Part shown: piece by piece, positions 22,820 to 36,479 of the stretch
Layout of the letters: each line of letters starts with the position of its first letter
How positions within the stretch are numbered: the stretch's first letter is position 1
Source of the DNA: Acanthopleura granulata
Taxonomy: Eukaryota > Mollusca > Polyplacophora > Chitonida > Chitonidae
Direction of reading: 5' to 3'
Assembly: GCA_016165875.1 (NCBI GenBank)
Contig: JABBOT010000002.1
Location: 37,165,868 to 37,229,867, forward strand
Length of the DNA: 64,000 nt
Notes under the pieces: generated by a model
What the model was told of the DNA's origin: nothing
The model's database searches: none
What the model saw: the letters and a program-made list of their open reading frames with translations, nothing else
Made by a program: the position numbers and the translations under genes

Positions 22820-23859
22820 TGTAGGGTAAGAGTATCACTATCGCAGAGGAAAAATGATGAACAAATGGCTTGGACAACTCTCAGACAACGATAGACCTTA
22901 CACAAGATCAAACAAAGAAACACAAGGAGGCTTGAAGACGTTCAATACATATATATGAACATTTATTTACTCGATTGGTGTTATACGCCATACTCAAGAA
23001 TATTTCACTCATACGACGGCGGCCAGCATTATGATGGGAGGAAACCGGACAGAAACCGGTTGCTGGCACACCTATAGACAAATAGTACAACTGACAATAA
23101 TATACAAAACAATACAGATAATTACAAAAATATATAGTTTTTTACTGATGATAGCTTCCAAGTTCGGATGGAATATTCTGGCTTTCAAAGGAGAGTCAGT
23201 ACACATAAATATAGAATCCACAGTTCAAGGGAATTTTAAAACGAAGGATGACAGTCCTGTAGGGGACAAACAGCAGTGGGCACGGCACGCCGGCGATGGT
23301 TTGAACCAACTCCCTGCCTAGGTGCAACTTCCCAGGGCTGACAGGTTGACAATGTCGTCTGTGATGCCGAGCTGGCGATTTATGTTTCACTCCTCGAAAA
23401 TATACACCGAGTCACTTTCAGGGTAAACTGACATGAAATGTACGTAATCTCACAAAGAAACAACGAGCGATACAGGCTCCAAAATAACGTCTCAAACCAA
23501 GTAGCAAGTGACGAAAGAGCTCACAAAGTGCTACGTACGGAGTAGAAATTGACATATGTTGAATGGCGTCAAAGCCGGAATCTCAAATCCAGCGAAACTC
23601 TTCCAAGTGGACGACAGTGAATGTGATTGCTCTCAAGTGGACTTGAGTAATAGACTGCGAGCTTCACAACTTCGTCGCTCATATTTATACACTAACGTAA
23701 TAAAATTTTGGATGGTTTTATCGTAAATACTTTACACCCTGGAACATAGTGCAGGCTACAAGGTACACAGCGGGAAAAATGTAGGTCAAACACTGACACG
23801 GTTAGCGCACAAACAAATAAAAAAAATATTACTATATTTTAAAGACGGGATTTGTAACA
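22820..23859 (-). mobile_element. Solo LTR of the Gmr1-like Ty3/Gypsy element, with a nested SINE
   Basis: Shares long blocks with the LTR at 53407-54045: AGTATCACTATCGCAGAGG near the left end, CAATACATATAT, GTCAGT near CACAGTTCA, TTTTGGATGGTTTTATCGTA and the end GACGGGATTTGTAACA. Read on minus it begins TGTTAC and ends CCCTACA, the TG...CA form of an LTR. No internal gag or pol sequence flanks it, so it looks like a solo LTR. A SINE is inserted at 22963-23072. About 300 bp in the middle are absent from the LTR at 53 kb. Confidence 0.7.
22963..23072 (-). repeat. SINE nested in the solo LTR
   Basis: The plus strand reads CTCGATTGGTGTTATACGCC and then GGCGGCCAGCATTATGATGG and GGAGGAAACCGGACAG. 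The head is absent. The LTR at 53.5 kb lacks this insertion, so it is younger than the LTR family's split. Confidence 0.85.
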
Positions 23860-26800
23860 GCAGTCTAATCATTATCTCCTCATGGAGATTTGTCTGATGT
23901 CAGGCACGACGGCGGACCGTAAGTAAAATACCAGTCACATTAGTTTGATTATATTACTATTATATATTCACTGGAGCATAATGCTGGTTTGTAAAAGGTG
24001 AAAAGATGCCCATAATTGTACTACCCTTTCTTCGATTTCAGCTGAAGTCACAATGTGTTTCTACGTAATGCATATTGGTATGTACTTATGGTGTAAATAA
24101 AATACGTGTATTATATTCCTCTACAAATTTCACTGCCACCTAATGTTTACCCCTTACAGCACAGGTATCGTGAGACAAATAAATGCTTGACAGTAAATTA
24201 AATTCAAACATCGAAGAAAGCATGAGTAACGGAAGTTAGCCTCAGTAGACTGTGCTTAAGCAAGGAAAATGGTTTTGGCTGTCACGTTATAGGTAAATTT
24301 TGTAAATAAATTAATTGTACAGCATTTGTACCAATGACCGGAACTATTGGTGCCGTAATGTCGGCTCCAGATGCAAATATGTACAGGTGTTGACCGAGAC
24401 ACATTTTCCTTTAGATCCTGCTAAATGGAGAGCAGATTTAATGATAGCTTTTCTCCTTAAGTTGAAAATAGAAAAACTTGTACAGCTGTCACCAAATGTC
24501 TTTCTTAATGCTATCAACTTTTCAGAACAATTGCAACTAAGGAGACATGGTATTCTACTCGATTTTTTACGGCATATCACACTGAATAAGGAATTTAGAC
24601 ATCGACGGTGCCTAAACATGAGTTGTAAGATTTAAAGAGAGGATTTGTGGAATGTGCAGCGAAGTGTTGACTACATCTCAGGCAGTTAATATTAGCAAAG
24701 CTTGTGCGTGTTTCTATAACGAAGTAGGTCTTGGGTTATTCTACTTTGGACTCATCAACGTTGGACATAATTGATTTTTTTGATGGCACTTCGATAAGTA
24801 TCGAACAAAGGGTAAGAGTAAAACTTATCCATAATTAAGGTGGTGTCGTCATTCCTTCATGAAATTTCATAGATATGGGGGGGGGGAGTGGAGGGATATA
24901 TCATTCAGAACATATTATCGATGAATGGATTTTTGTCGATGGAAAGTTTTCAAGTACACTATCAAGTAAACGTTATGATTATTTTCTGATTATGAATTAA
25001 ACTTAATGAAAGAGAAGGCAAAATCTTAGATACTACGGACCAAAGTCAATTTTCCAAAGACCTGGTCCACCAAGAAAACAACAATCATCCAGAGTTACAG
25101 GCAATGTGAGCGAAAGGTTGCTCCCTAACAGAACCAACGATGGTTATATTTCATCGAACAATGAAAAACATAACGCGAATAAAAATACTTACACAAGAGA
25201 AGACATGTTGGCGCCATTGTAGCGCTTATTACTGAGCTCATGATCAAGAATTATTGCAACACTGATTGTTCGATTCTTTTGAAACCGAATGTAGTGGCTT
25301 CTATGAAGCGTTGTCCGCGTTATTAAACCGTTTACAACATTCGAAGACTCGCACACATGTGACAAACTCTCCATGCAATGTGTTTGTACGTAGCAAAATG
25401 TTGTCTTTTATTAGCCATCTCTTGAAGCAGATGTCCTGGCCAAAAAGTCCGTGTTTAAAAATCTAATTTTCAGTGTTGAAAAACTTTATTTCAAAACTAT
25501 TTAGATCGACAGATTTGTGATTCTGTATTTTGGGAAATAGAAAACCTGTAGTGGACACAAAATTCCGTATATTGGAATGAACCTGATCCCTCATCCTACT
25601 CAATGTAACCGTATCCATGAAGTATAAGGCGTAAAGCCCGAAAGGGCGATTACATTCGCTTCAGTCTAACACCTCCCAGACATCTAAGCGGTCATCCAAG
25701 TTTCCACCATGATTTACAAACCATGTTATTGTCATTGCTTTGTGAACACTGTGCCGATCATTCGATACACAGACCCTGATTTCTGAAGTCTCAAGCTTGA
25801 TTGATTTTCAGCTGGAACGCTGGTGTGTTAGAAAGAGAAGAGCCCCCTAACGAATAGTTAGACTAGTTGACCGGCATAAACTAACTGTGGCCATTGAACC
25901 AAATGTACCAGAAGCACTTACGAACAAGAGACTAATGACTGTTATCACGGGACAACCGCGGTATTAAGCCATTCAGTGCAGATAAAGACGTGCAAGAGCT
26001 ACAAGCAGAGCATCCAAACCACAGTTCAGGTCGTCAACAAGTCATCCAATACACAAAGTCAAATTCCCAAAGATCAGTTACATTAATAAAATTGGCATCA
26101 CAAGCATGTACAAAGCCCTTGATCTTTACCACTTAGGTTTATTTATATGATTGCTGTTTAACGCCATATTCAAGAATAGTTCACTATGATAGTCAGTTTT
26201 ATGGAGAAAACCGGAGTGGCTGGGGGATATGTTGAAGATCATTGTCGCCAAAAGACTGTTTCACTGAGTTGTGATGCATTTATTTGTTTGGTCTTAACTC
26301 CTGAAAAGTTGTTACTACAGTACCATAGTACCATCAGTTGAAAAGCTATTCGCATTTTAAACGAATAGTACAATTAAATGTGCACATTCAGCTAAAAGGG
26401 TGCATAGTTTCAGTGTGGATAACTCCCATAAGCCGTAGAGCACGTATGTAAGTGTGCGTTGCCTAGATTGTAGCTGTTCCGACACCACGGCTTACCAGTG
26501 TCCGGTTGGAACCATTTATGCCTTGGGACATGATTTAACAGTAATTTTAAGTGATCCATAATCGATTACAGCACTAAATCATTTGAAAACACGAGAAGCC
26601 ATTTTGGCGATCCACAGCTGTAAAACTCACTCCTGGCAGTTTGCCATAAGCCAGACAAGGTCATTCCACACAAGGTCACACCACACAAGATCACACTGCT
26701 TAAAGGTCATTATTGTAGAAAATACTTGCTGTGTTACACATTGGTACACGCAAGCCTCTCTTGTTCCATTTATCTACTTGCAGGCAAAAGCTAAGACTGC

Positions 26801-27404
26801 TACTGGCTTAACATCAGTTTAACATCACAGTAAACTTCTTAATGACTTAATGAGAATTACGTCACTAATGTATTCAAGATTTGATTTAGAAAAGTTATGG
26901 AGTTGAGTGAGTCACCACTTATCTGGCACATGGAGTCCATATTGACAGGCGTTCAACTCCTATATTCTACATTATTCTTATCACACATTCTCCCCTCTTA
27001 TGTTTATCGCTGTTGACATTAACTGGAGTTTTATTTCTAAGGGGAGTCTGGTTTCTGCTCTAATCAGTGGAAAAAGACAGGTTTAGTTGACCTCAAGACT
27101 TCACCACGTCGGGCATACTTACAAATCGATGGAATGCTTGTAAGTTGTTATCCTCTTCATCCTATGTGCATTTATAAAACACAACACTGGTAACAATAAT
27201 AATTATTTATATGGCGATCGTTTCCCAGAGTATAACCGACGTTTGTGTTTCCAATACCGAGGTTTATATACATCAATGTGAGGAGTGATATATATATTAC
27301 ATTGCCCTAACATATAAACATCGACACGCTTTTGATTTTTTAGTTGTTGTTTAGAGCATACACCGGCTTCATACGTAGCCGTAAAAGTGACATGATGCAA
27401 AAGA
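23860..27404. other. Non-coding interval, no gene recognised
   Basis: Contains a near-palindrome around 24598-24620 (TTTAGACATCGACGG then TGCCTAAA), which makes the ORFs on the two strands look alike there, and a 10-base G run at 24877-24886. A degenerate SINE lies at 26137-26225. ORFs of up to 106 codons have no family resemblance or splice context. Confidence 0.4.
26137..26225 (-). repeat. Degenerate SINE fragment
   Basis: ATGATTGCTGTTTAACGCCA followed by TATTCAAGAATAGTTCACTA matches the reversed 3' half of the family with several substitutions. Confidence 0.6.
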
Positions 27405-27668
27405 AAATTATTGGTAATAAGGAAACAAAACAAAGTATTTAAATTTTCCCGCGTGTGTGTATGCTGTGTTTTAATTAGTCGTGCACACGACATCTTTGCT
27501 ATGTCGTTCGCACTACAAAACAATTATCTCGTGCTCTCGACATCTTTATTATGTCGTGCTCTGGAGAGAGAAGTGAAGCTGTCGTGCGCACGACTTATTA
27601 CACAAAACACACACACGGAAAAATTTAAACACTGTGTTCGTTTTTTTTATTATTATTACCAATATTTT
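27405..27668. mobile_element. MITE-like element with ~85-bp inverted repeats and internal palindromes
   Basis: Left end ATTGGTAATAAGG, TTTAAATTTTCC, CGTGTGTGT; right end is its inverse (ACACACACGG, AAATTTAAAC, ATTATTACCAAT). Inside are GTCGTGCACACGAC and the perfect 14-bp palindrome GTCGTGCGCACGAC, plus CGACATCTTTATTATGTCG. No transposase. ORFs on both strands across it come from the repeat. Confidence 0.75.
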
Positions 27669-30249
27669 TTTTTTTTCACCAAGTCACTTTTTTCGGCTCT
27701 GTAGTTTCATCCCCAAAGGAGATTTATTCAATTAACTGTTTCAAGTTATTGGGTAAACCAGTGCACCGTGTGTTAGTCAATCAACCAGATCCAGCAGAAT
27801 CTAAGAAGCCTGAGGGTGTTGCAGGAGTATTCATGCTTTTGGTAGAAAATGTTTAGGTGCATGCATATAGTGTGTTGCACGACATTGCTGTATAACGCCT
27901 TTCTCAAGAATTGTCCACTTGGACAACAACTACAGCAAAGTATGGAGTGTTATTTTGGAGGTACCCGGATTGCCCGCAGTAAACCGCCTATGTTTATCAA
28001 GGTATTCTGACGAATTTTCCCAGGAGTGACATATGTCATACCTGTGGAAAGCAGGTTATCTCTATCAAACTTCACGAAAGACTACACGAGGGAGTACTAC
28101 TGACCCACAGCCATCAACATGTTCAAGGTCTCGTGAACAATGAAAGCAGAAACACTGAAAACCTCTTGACAGTCCGAAAATCACATTGTACCCACTTTAG
28201 TCAAGTGGAACCTAGTTATATTTGGAGTTGATTTTAGTCTCCAAATAGTGTTGTGAATGCGCGTGTAACAACGTTCTAATCTGGTAAATCTATTTTTTAA
28301 GACTCCCAGCATTTTCTCACTGAATATTTTGGGCACGTGTATCAAAAAGTGTCCATAAGCCAATTTTTTAGGGCGTGTTTGTTCGGTCAAATGCTGTGTG
28401 ACCTTTGGACCAGGAGAACTGAATCACTGTTAGATTGTTGACAATCTGTGGGTATACTGACCCTATGTGGGATATACAGACGTAAACCATAACACCAGGT
28501 ACCCTGTATAGTTCATCCAAATCAAATCAAGGTCAAATGAGGCTAATTTATTCATACCTAGATACACATTTGTGGGCAACTCTATGAAAGTAATCAAGTT
28601 TTCTGGGATATTTCAGTGTGTTTACGAATCTAATACGCTCCTAGGACGATGGTATATCCTGTGACAGGTCAGTCCCGAGCTGTAAACCTGTATCTATATC
28701 TGATGGCATGTTTGAGTTATCAATTGATTTTGCCACTCTATCTATAATTCAGTTATCAGGTATGCTTGTGCATCTTTGAGCAAATGGGTTTTATTCTGTA
28801 AGCTGAAACACAGTGCTGTCGATGTAGCCATCTGAGCCAGAAGTTCGACTCCTATGTGTTTCGGTCCTTGGTGCAGCAAGCATTGCCTTTAATTGAGGCA
28901 CCAATGGCATCAACACCAAATTACACACCATCCGACTTTATTTAATCACGTGATTTATGCAGAAGACAGACGAATACATCAATCTATGGACAATAATCCG
29001 ATATCTGGCTGTTTGCGTGCTTTCCACTCAAACACCGCTTCAAGTGTGAGGTCAAATTAACCTGAACAGTCACATGAACCCCAGTACTTTCTTTATTTGC
29101 AGATATACTATAACTGACAGAACTTTCAACGACCAATTAAAAAAACACACTCCAAATTTCGGCTCGCGATGCCGGTAAAGACGACGTATGTAACTCACAC
29201 TTCCCAGAATACTGTGCAACAGACAGATCATATACATAGTAAATAACGATTTCAGCTTTCCTTTCAGCCAATAATTGATATATGAATTAGAGATAAACGT
29301 ATGACATTGAATACCAGCTTATGGCCCTGAATACACTGACACAAGTATTCCCACAGTGGGAATATTGGTCACTTTGCACCGTTCAGTCAGTGGCGCCAGT
29401 TTTACTAATGAATATTTCATATCAAACATTTATGTGGATTTACTGTTGAAAAAAAAGTTGAATTTTGCTGCCGAAAACAAACTCGCAATCCACAGTCATT
29501 AAGCGGACACTCTACGTTTATATAGCAAGAAACCCTAAACAGATCCTATAAAAACTTCTTGATGAAAACCTAATATTAGACAGGCATTGGCAGCAAATGA
29601 CATGACAATGGGATCGATGCTGGACATCGATATGTTTCTATGACACCTGTAGAATGTGTGCCCTTTTGAGTGGAAATCATTCTGGAAGAATTGCAGTCAA
29701 GCCAATGTCCTGAACCTATCACACAGAGAAAAGATAACTCACTCCAGATCTGGTATTGTTCCCAACGACTGTAATTTGGGATTTTCTTTGCCAGATGGCC
29801 AGTCATAACAAAGTCGAGGTGTGTGAAATCAATTTTACCTAATAATTGCGTTATGACACAATGTATTTGTCCCTGTGCATTGTGTCACTGTGATGTCAAC
29901 ACAGCATTTAATTCTAGGGTATTCTAGAGTAATTTTAGACCAGTGATGCCTAGTAATTTACATATGACACCACTGGATCTTTTTACCTTACTTGCTTCAG
30001 CCATGATGGCCCGCTGTTACTTTTTAAGTATTTACATGAACTGTAAGATTAAAACTGTAACTGACGTAAACTGACAAGAGGCCGGTTTTCACCGGTTATG
30101 AGTGGCTATAACACTATTGTGGTCCCTCGGGTTTTACCCACTACGCTGTAGTCTTCAATGCTGTATGAAAAAGGGGGTATTTAAAATCAATTTAATATAT
30201 AATGGAATGTGTACTATCCCTTGGAACTCGACGTCGATCAGAGAGAATA
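27669..30249. other. Non-coding interval, no gene recognised
   Basis: Only a degenerate SINE fragment at 27878-27985 (GCTGTATAACGCCTTTCTCA and on) was recognised. Remaining ORFs are short and have no coding character. Confidence 0.4.
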
Positions 30250-30970
30250 TCCCTGATACAGCCACTTTTCGTCTTCTGACATTCAGCTGTGCACAGCACG
30301 TGTGGTCTTCTCCCAGTCACCCATGGCAAAATGTCTCACTGATAACATCTCGTTTGACAGAATCCCCGTGGTCTTCTCACTTTTACACATTGATTACAAC
30401 AAAGTATTTGACACAAGCCCTCTGGTTTTCTTACTTTCACACACACTTGCTGTGTCCCCAAAGCCACCCACAATGTTCGAAACCGACTTATCTCAACACC
30501 TCACTGGCTACTTTCAAGCCCACTGATCTCAACACGTCACTGGCCACTTTCCGTCCGGCCTCCCTACAACAACCCACAATGTCGGAAACCCATTGATCCC
30601 AACACTTCACTGGTCACTTTCTGTCTGGCCAACCTACAACTATCCACAATGTCGGAAACTCACTGGTCCCAACATTTCACCTGCCACTTCCCGTCTGGCC
30701 TCACTACAACAATCCACGATTTCGAAACCCCTCTATCCACGCGTACAGGTAGTTTTGGCTCCCTAAAGCCATCCACAAAATAGGGGCCTTACTAATCCCA
30801 ATATTTCGAGAGGAACGTCTGGCCTTGTTCCCCTAAAGTTATCCACAAAACAAGAGCAGCACCGATTCTTTGACTTTGCCATCGCTTCCCGTCTTGTAAG
30901 TCTCTCCATAACCAGCCACAACATCAGCATCTCAGTGATCCCAACTCTTGTCCATTTACTTTCTGCCTTG
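30250..30970 (+). repeat. Degenerate minisatellite, ~71-bp unit
   Basis: Repeats of a unit containing CCCAACACTTCACTGG, CACTTTCTGTCTGGCC and ATCCACAATGTCGGAAAC. The clearest units start near 30520, 30590 and 30660, and flanking units are more diverged on both sides. It accounts for the 164-codon ORF at 30102-30596, which has no family resemblance. Confidence 0.75.
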
Positions 30971-31594
30971 TTTCTCTCGCTCATGTAGGAAACAAATAAT
31001 TACATTTTTACGTCGACATATTAAGATCGTTTTATTTTATAACTTCATATATTATATCTTGCGTCATCGTCATGTCCTATGTCTGATGTGATCATTGGTG
31101 GTGCGTCCGACACCGGTGAGATGTATCCAAGAACCTTGCATATTGCATTAGACAACTGTTTGGAATTACCGTTTGGTTAGACAAATTTGGAAACTTATCT
31201 CTGGAATGTCTACAGTGATTATGTTATACGCTCATGGGGAAAGGCAATCATATATTTGTACTTAAATAGCAATCCGAGTTTCATTCTTGGCTAATTCAAT
31301 CTTGACCTGATTCTATGAGATTTTCACTTCAATTTCCTTCAAGCAACGCTTTAGGCTACAGATGTAAGTACGTATAATTATACTCAGACGAAGTGAACGA
31401 TTATATATTTCTAGAGACAGGATGTTACCATGTAATTATAAAATAACTTTTAATATGCACCAAGAAAAACTGGGAATAACGTGTGATTGGATATGATTGT
31501 CAACAGTTCACAACATCACCACGCAGCCTACATGCACCTTGAAGCTATAACAGGGGAGAATAAATTGCTGGGCTTTCAAAGAGAATTTCCTGTT

Positions 31595-31698
31595 ATCATT
31601 TACCTTAGGAGAAGTGCAGTAATAGACCGCCAGTGACCTTATTGTCATCATTTACCTTAGGAGAAGTGCTGTAATAGACCGCCAGTGACCTTACTGTC
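31595..31698 (+). repeat. 52-bp tandem duplication
   Basis: Two units starting ATCATTTACCTTAGGAGAAG at 31595 and 31647, with two differences between them, so recent. No coding context. Confidence 0.9.
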
Positions 31699-34013
31699 TC
31701 CTGCTTGTCAAATACACCGACGACAATCATGGATTTTCAAACAAACGGCCTTGAAACATCACATACCGTCATTTTCAACAGTAACTCAACAATTTTAAAG
31801 AATTCTGCGGAGGGAGTTTCACATATGAACAGCAGATTGTGCTGCTTTTTTCTGACAGTAAGGTACCGGTAACAAATGCTTATAATGCTATAAAACATTT
31901 TGTCCAAGTAACAAGACAGCCAGTGGAACTCATTTGATACTAGGAAGTACTGTACATGTTTCAGTAAGACTTCATGTTTAAAAAGCTCATTCAGTTTTTG
32001 TACCGTTGTTTCTTCTTCTTACCATCGTAAGCAAAAGCTATCGCCAACAGTGATATGTTGCATGAGCTAGCCAAACATTCCGATGCTGGCCGTTGGACAA
32101 GGGAACAGAAAATTGTGCGAAGGCCATTGTCATAAAGGCCTCAGCTAGCTTTGAATCAATGGTATTTGGTAGTATGCTTATATACCTACTAAATAAAACA
32201 CATTTCCTTTAGCCTAGATATGGACATTATTCTGATATGCCTTCTGAGGGCTGGGTGGAGCGATGCAAATTCCTGCAGGCCGTGTGTAACATTTATTAGT
32301 AATTTGCTCTGTTTGGGATTAGGGATATCTTTACATCGCAAATCAAGTGGCCTCATTACAGATTTGCCTAACAGCTGTTCACCCATATTCGTGACCACTA
32401 TTACACAATGCCTACTTTTTTATAGACTGTGCGCACTTCAGTTGATAGAAAGATTTAAGGCTATTCAGCGTCATATCGAAAACTTGTCTTTTTATGTTTT
32501 TGCTTAAAGAAACCAAGATGTAGAAATAAAAGGCACAATAAATGTGTCTCTGACACGTGGTTTGCATATTTGTTGATTCAGCTTCATGCAATTCGATTGA
32601 TGGAAATTAACACATATAAAAAGCAGCTGAATACAGAAAGGTGACTTTATATTTCTAAGAAAATAGAAAATGTTTACGAACATCTGCGAACTACAGGGGT
32701 TCTATATAGTAACCTAACGGCTATTGGAATCGATTATGTTTTTACAGATGGGACATGGTAATGTTATAGTAGAAGAGCCATTGACTCACTCAAATTCGAC
32801 AGGGAGAAAATACCTAGTCCTAGAAATTTGGAGTATCATCAATCAGTCTGAGTAATGCCAAGAGGATAGACCTATAACAAGATTAGGGACAGTTCTGGTA
32901 TCGTCTCGACCTAGAAGTATCAGACTACATATATTCATACCATCAACTCGAAATTACACAAGTGTACATACGTAGTGTATGAAAAACTTACACACAACAA
33001 AGTGGGCATCTCCAAAGAATGGCAATGTTGTCAAGTACTCAGTAAGGAGTCACATTGTGGTCTTAATGAGTCTCAGCAGTACTTAATCATACTTAGATTT
33101 CACGTTATTACCACTTTGGCCACTTTTGAGAAAAGTGTCAAATGCTATGGCTGCATGGCTACATGTACACACCATTTAGTCATAGATCTACTTCATCACC
33201 GCAGACATAAGCTATGTATGAATAGATGTCTAGGGTCTGTGTACAGCTCCGGTTAGAGCCATAGCATTCAGTGTGCAGCTATGTCGTTAAGGCCCAAAAC
33301 GAGAGCAATTGAGTTCCGAGTCCTGCAGTAGTTTTTCACTCATACTGACAAAACAATCTCCATTTGAAAACTTCAAACGGACACAGCATCCGCTATCGCG
33401 GTGTGCTTGTAGAATCAGTCGCCAGAACATGGGAAGTCCATTTTGATCATTTGCAGCTGTAATTGCAGGGCACACGTGAGGTCATTCCAAGCTAGGTCAT
33501 TAACGGGACGGCGTAATGCTCAAGCTACTCTAATGTCACTGTGATATTCTTTAACTTGACTATTATATCTGAAAAAAGGTTGAGTACTTTGCACATATCA
33601 GCTTGGCGGTGTCGAATCATCAAAAAGTAGCCGTAAAGATAACGCAATGTGTTTGGATTGAGAATGACGAGTGAATTGTCCTCAAGGGAGAAGAGCGTTA
33701 CCTTAACTGAAAAATCATTGATAGGAAAAGTAGGCTTGGCAAAAAGTCGGCCTTTTATCGATCAAGCCCTCTCGTCATGGACAGTATAAGGATATTGAAT
33801 CACGGGAAGATTTGGTTGAGCTAGACAGAAAAGAAGAGAGGCTAGAGGTGATTACTTAGAGCCAGAAAAAGATATCACATGGTATCACAAGAAAAAAAAA
33901 CAAGTTTCGTTCATAAATACGTGACATATGGTAAATTTACTGATAAGCCAGTCATATACAGATGTCTTCTTCGCCTCCATGCTATTGGTTATCACAAGCC
34001 TGTTGGACGGATA
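31699..34013. other. Non-coding interval, no gene recognised
   Basis: AT-rich single-copy-looking sequence. No coding exon, RNA gene or repeat of the families seen elsewhere was recognised. Confidence 0.4.
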
Positions 34014-34120
34014 TTGCTTGACTGATTGTTGTTAATACTGTACTCATGAGTGTTTCACTTAAATGACGATGGTTAGGTGTGTGTGTGTGAGGAAGAAACC
34101 GCAGTGCCGATGATGTTGAT
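34014..34120 (-). repeat. Degenerate SINE fragment
   Basis: CTGATTGTTGTTAATACTGT and ACTCATGAGTGTTTCACTTA match the reversed SINE 3' half with many changes. Confidence 0.5.
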
Positions 34121-34420
34121 GGATTGCTTTCATAGCCAGGTTGTATACCTAAATCGGACTGAAATCAATGCGACAGTTATGGATCAGTGATACAAAGAAT
34201 AGAACACATAGACGCATAGTTAAAACACATTGGTGACACTAGATGTTTGCAGACATATACAAATGAACGTCCACTTGTGATCTGTTGTCATGGCAGAATG
34301 TTTGCTTATTTCATGATTACTGACATTTTTGACTTTCTCATCGTGTAACTTGACTGAAAATGAAATTATCTGGCTTTAAACAAAACAGATTTTCAAAGGT
34401 GACAGTTTGACTAATGCCTT

Positions 34421-34642
34421 CATTTATTTATTTTAATGGTGTTTTATGACTTACTCAAGAACATATAAGACGTCTGTCCCATTATAATGGGAGGAAACCG
34501 GACAGATCCCGAAGGAAACCCAAGATAATTCACAAGTTGCTCACAGACTTTTCCGCGTACAGCCAGAGAGGAAGCCAACCAGATCCAACCTGAGTCACTG
34601 TTCTGCTCTAATGTGCTAAAACCTCGGTCACGGAGGCCCTGT
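34421..34642 (-). repeat. tRNA-derived SINE, near full length
   Basis: Plus strand: TTATTTTAATGGTGTTTTAT, then ATAATGGGAGGAAACCGGAC, CCAGAGAGGAAGCC and finally CTCGGTCACGGAGGCCC, the reversed tRNA-like head. There is an internal deletion in the region of the upstream box. Confidence 0.85.
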
Positions 34643-36479
34643 GATACTTTTTGGCGCCCTATATAGCTTACATTGTATAGGAATAGTTGGGCAAGAGAGA
34701 AATTCAGACCTACTTTCTTTCTTAAGCAATGTATCATATTTGCAGATGTTTTGCTATTGTTATGCTACGCAACAATACCGATAAAGTGTATAGCATTGCC
34801 AGCTAAACCATACCGGACTTAATGGTAACTATGTGTTCTGTTATCTGTACCTAACCTGGAAGCTTTTTCTACAACTTCGCACGAAAAGTATACCAGTGTT
34901 AAAATTAATAAGAACAGAGCATTAATAAAATACAGCATGTCACTTAAAGAAAGATTTGGAAAGAAAAACAGATTCTGTAACAGGTGCACTGGAGAGTTTC
35001 AAGTTCGAATTGACGTACATTTCAATGTCTTCTGGATGTCAATGTTGTGGAACATGCACAGTTTTTCTTGCCTCTTCCAATAAAGTTTTGACAAGATATT
35101 TCATCACCACTGTCATTTTCCAAAATTATAGTGTAGAAGTTTTAATCAATATTCTGAGTTGTTCTAGATTTGGATACTTTCTCCTTGTCGCACAGGTTAT
35201 CTGCTCCTTAGCCAGTGTTCTAATTTCAACTTCTGCATGTTTGGCTTACTGGTTTCCTATGTTTAGCTCACGGTCAATCTAAACTTTTACATCTAAAAGT
35301 CTGAAGTCTGAAGTCTAAATCAATGGAAACAGACTAGTTTAGGTTATAGTGGGGTTTGGACGTCCCTTGAATAAGAACAGCTACATTGCATAGACGATCC
35401 AGGAACCCTGTGCAGCTGAGAATACCGGTGTCTGATTTTCAGGTTTTGCTGATACATAAAATCATGAAAACAAAAATAGGCGCAGGAACATAAGTCAGCA
35501 TTTAGCAAATGATATCCCTACTGGGGACGTTCCCAGACTAAACAATTCTACCATTGACTAATAAGTGTGATGATCATGAAGATAAGGAGTATTGAATTGT
35601 GTTAGTGTACCCACACCGACTTGATTTTGCTATATAGGTGCTCCTTAACACGGCAAGCCGATGTCCACGTAACTGCCGTCTGTTAGATGTGCGGATGCAG
35701 AAAGTAATGTCCGACTGTTCAGCAGATTAGATTGTCACCTTCACGGCATCGGATTATATAAACAACAGACATATCCTCATGTAATATGCTTGAGTATCCC
35801 GAGATCTACGTGTGATTTTGCCCTACAGCCATACTTCTTGGCCCATAAATGACGCTCTCCAGATAGGAAGCATTTTCAAAATTATCAAATTTTCATATCT
35901 CTGAATTATAGGAAATCTTAAAATGGGAAATCTCTTAACTGCCGGTTGATTGCGCTCAAAATATAGTTGCCCCAACACGCCATACTACATCTTGAAATAC
36001 GTTTAACAAATGTTCCTCACTCCGCAGGAAAACAAAATTGTCTTAGACAGACTTTAATAGTCTCAAATTTAAAACAATTTAACACAGTCAGATTTCGACT
36101 TACGCAAAGAATTTTCATTTTATATCAACAGTTGCCTTGTACCTTCATGATACAAAATGAAAGTTAGTATTTAAGTTCAAATCAAAAGTTCAGAAATAAT
36201 ACCAAAGCTATGTCTAACATGTCTAAGGCAGCCTGGTGATCGTGGGGCTAGGATCTCACCAGATCTGTCTGAGTAACTCTTGTCTTACGGTAACCTTAAT
36301 TCCGAACTAGTCAACCCCTTAATCAAAATGTCCTCGACACCAACCTTACTTCTGGCTTTACGAACATTTTTTTTTTGGGGGGGGGGGGGTAAGAGCTCAG
36401 AAGGTAAAGGGTCTTGTCACACCATGCCACACTTCAGGGTTAATATGCGACAAACCAGCTCTCGTGTATTTAGGTAGCA
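34643..36479. other. Non-coding interval before copy A
   Basis: No coding exon recognised. Contains a T10-G12 homopolymer junction at about 36367-36390, a likely hot spot for length error. Confidence 0.4.

Noticed and set aside
24315..24635. ORFs of 106 and 91 codons on opposite strands sharing RHRRCLN
   Set aside because: The shared peptide comes from a near-palindrome read on both strands; no splice signals or family match.
30102..30596. 164-codon plus-strand ORF, the longest in the window
   Set aside because: It runs through a degenerate ~71-bp minisatellite and has a repeat-derived composition with no family match.
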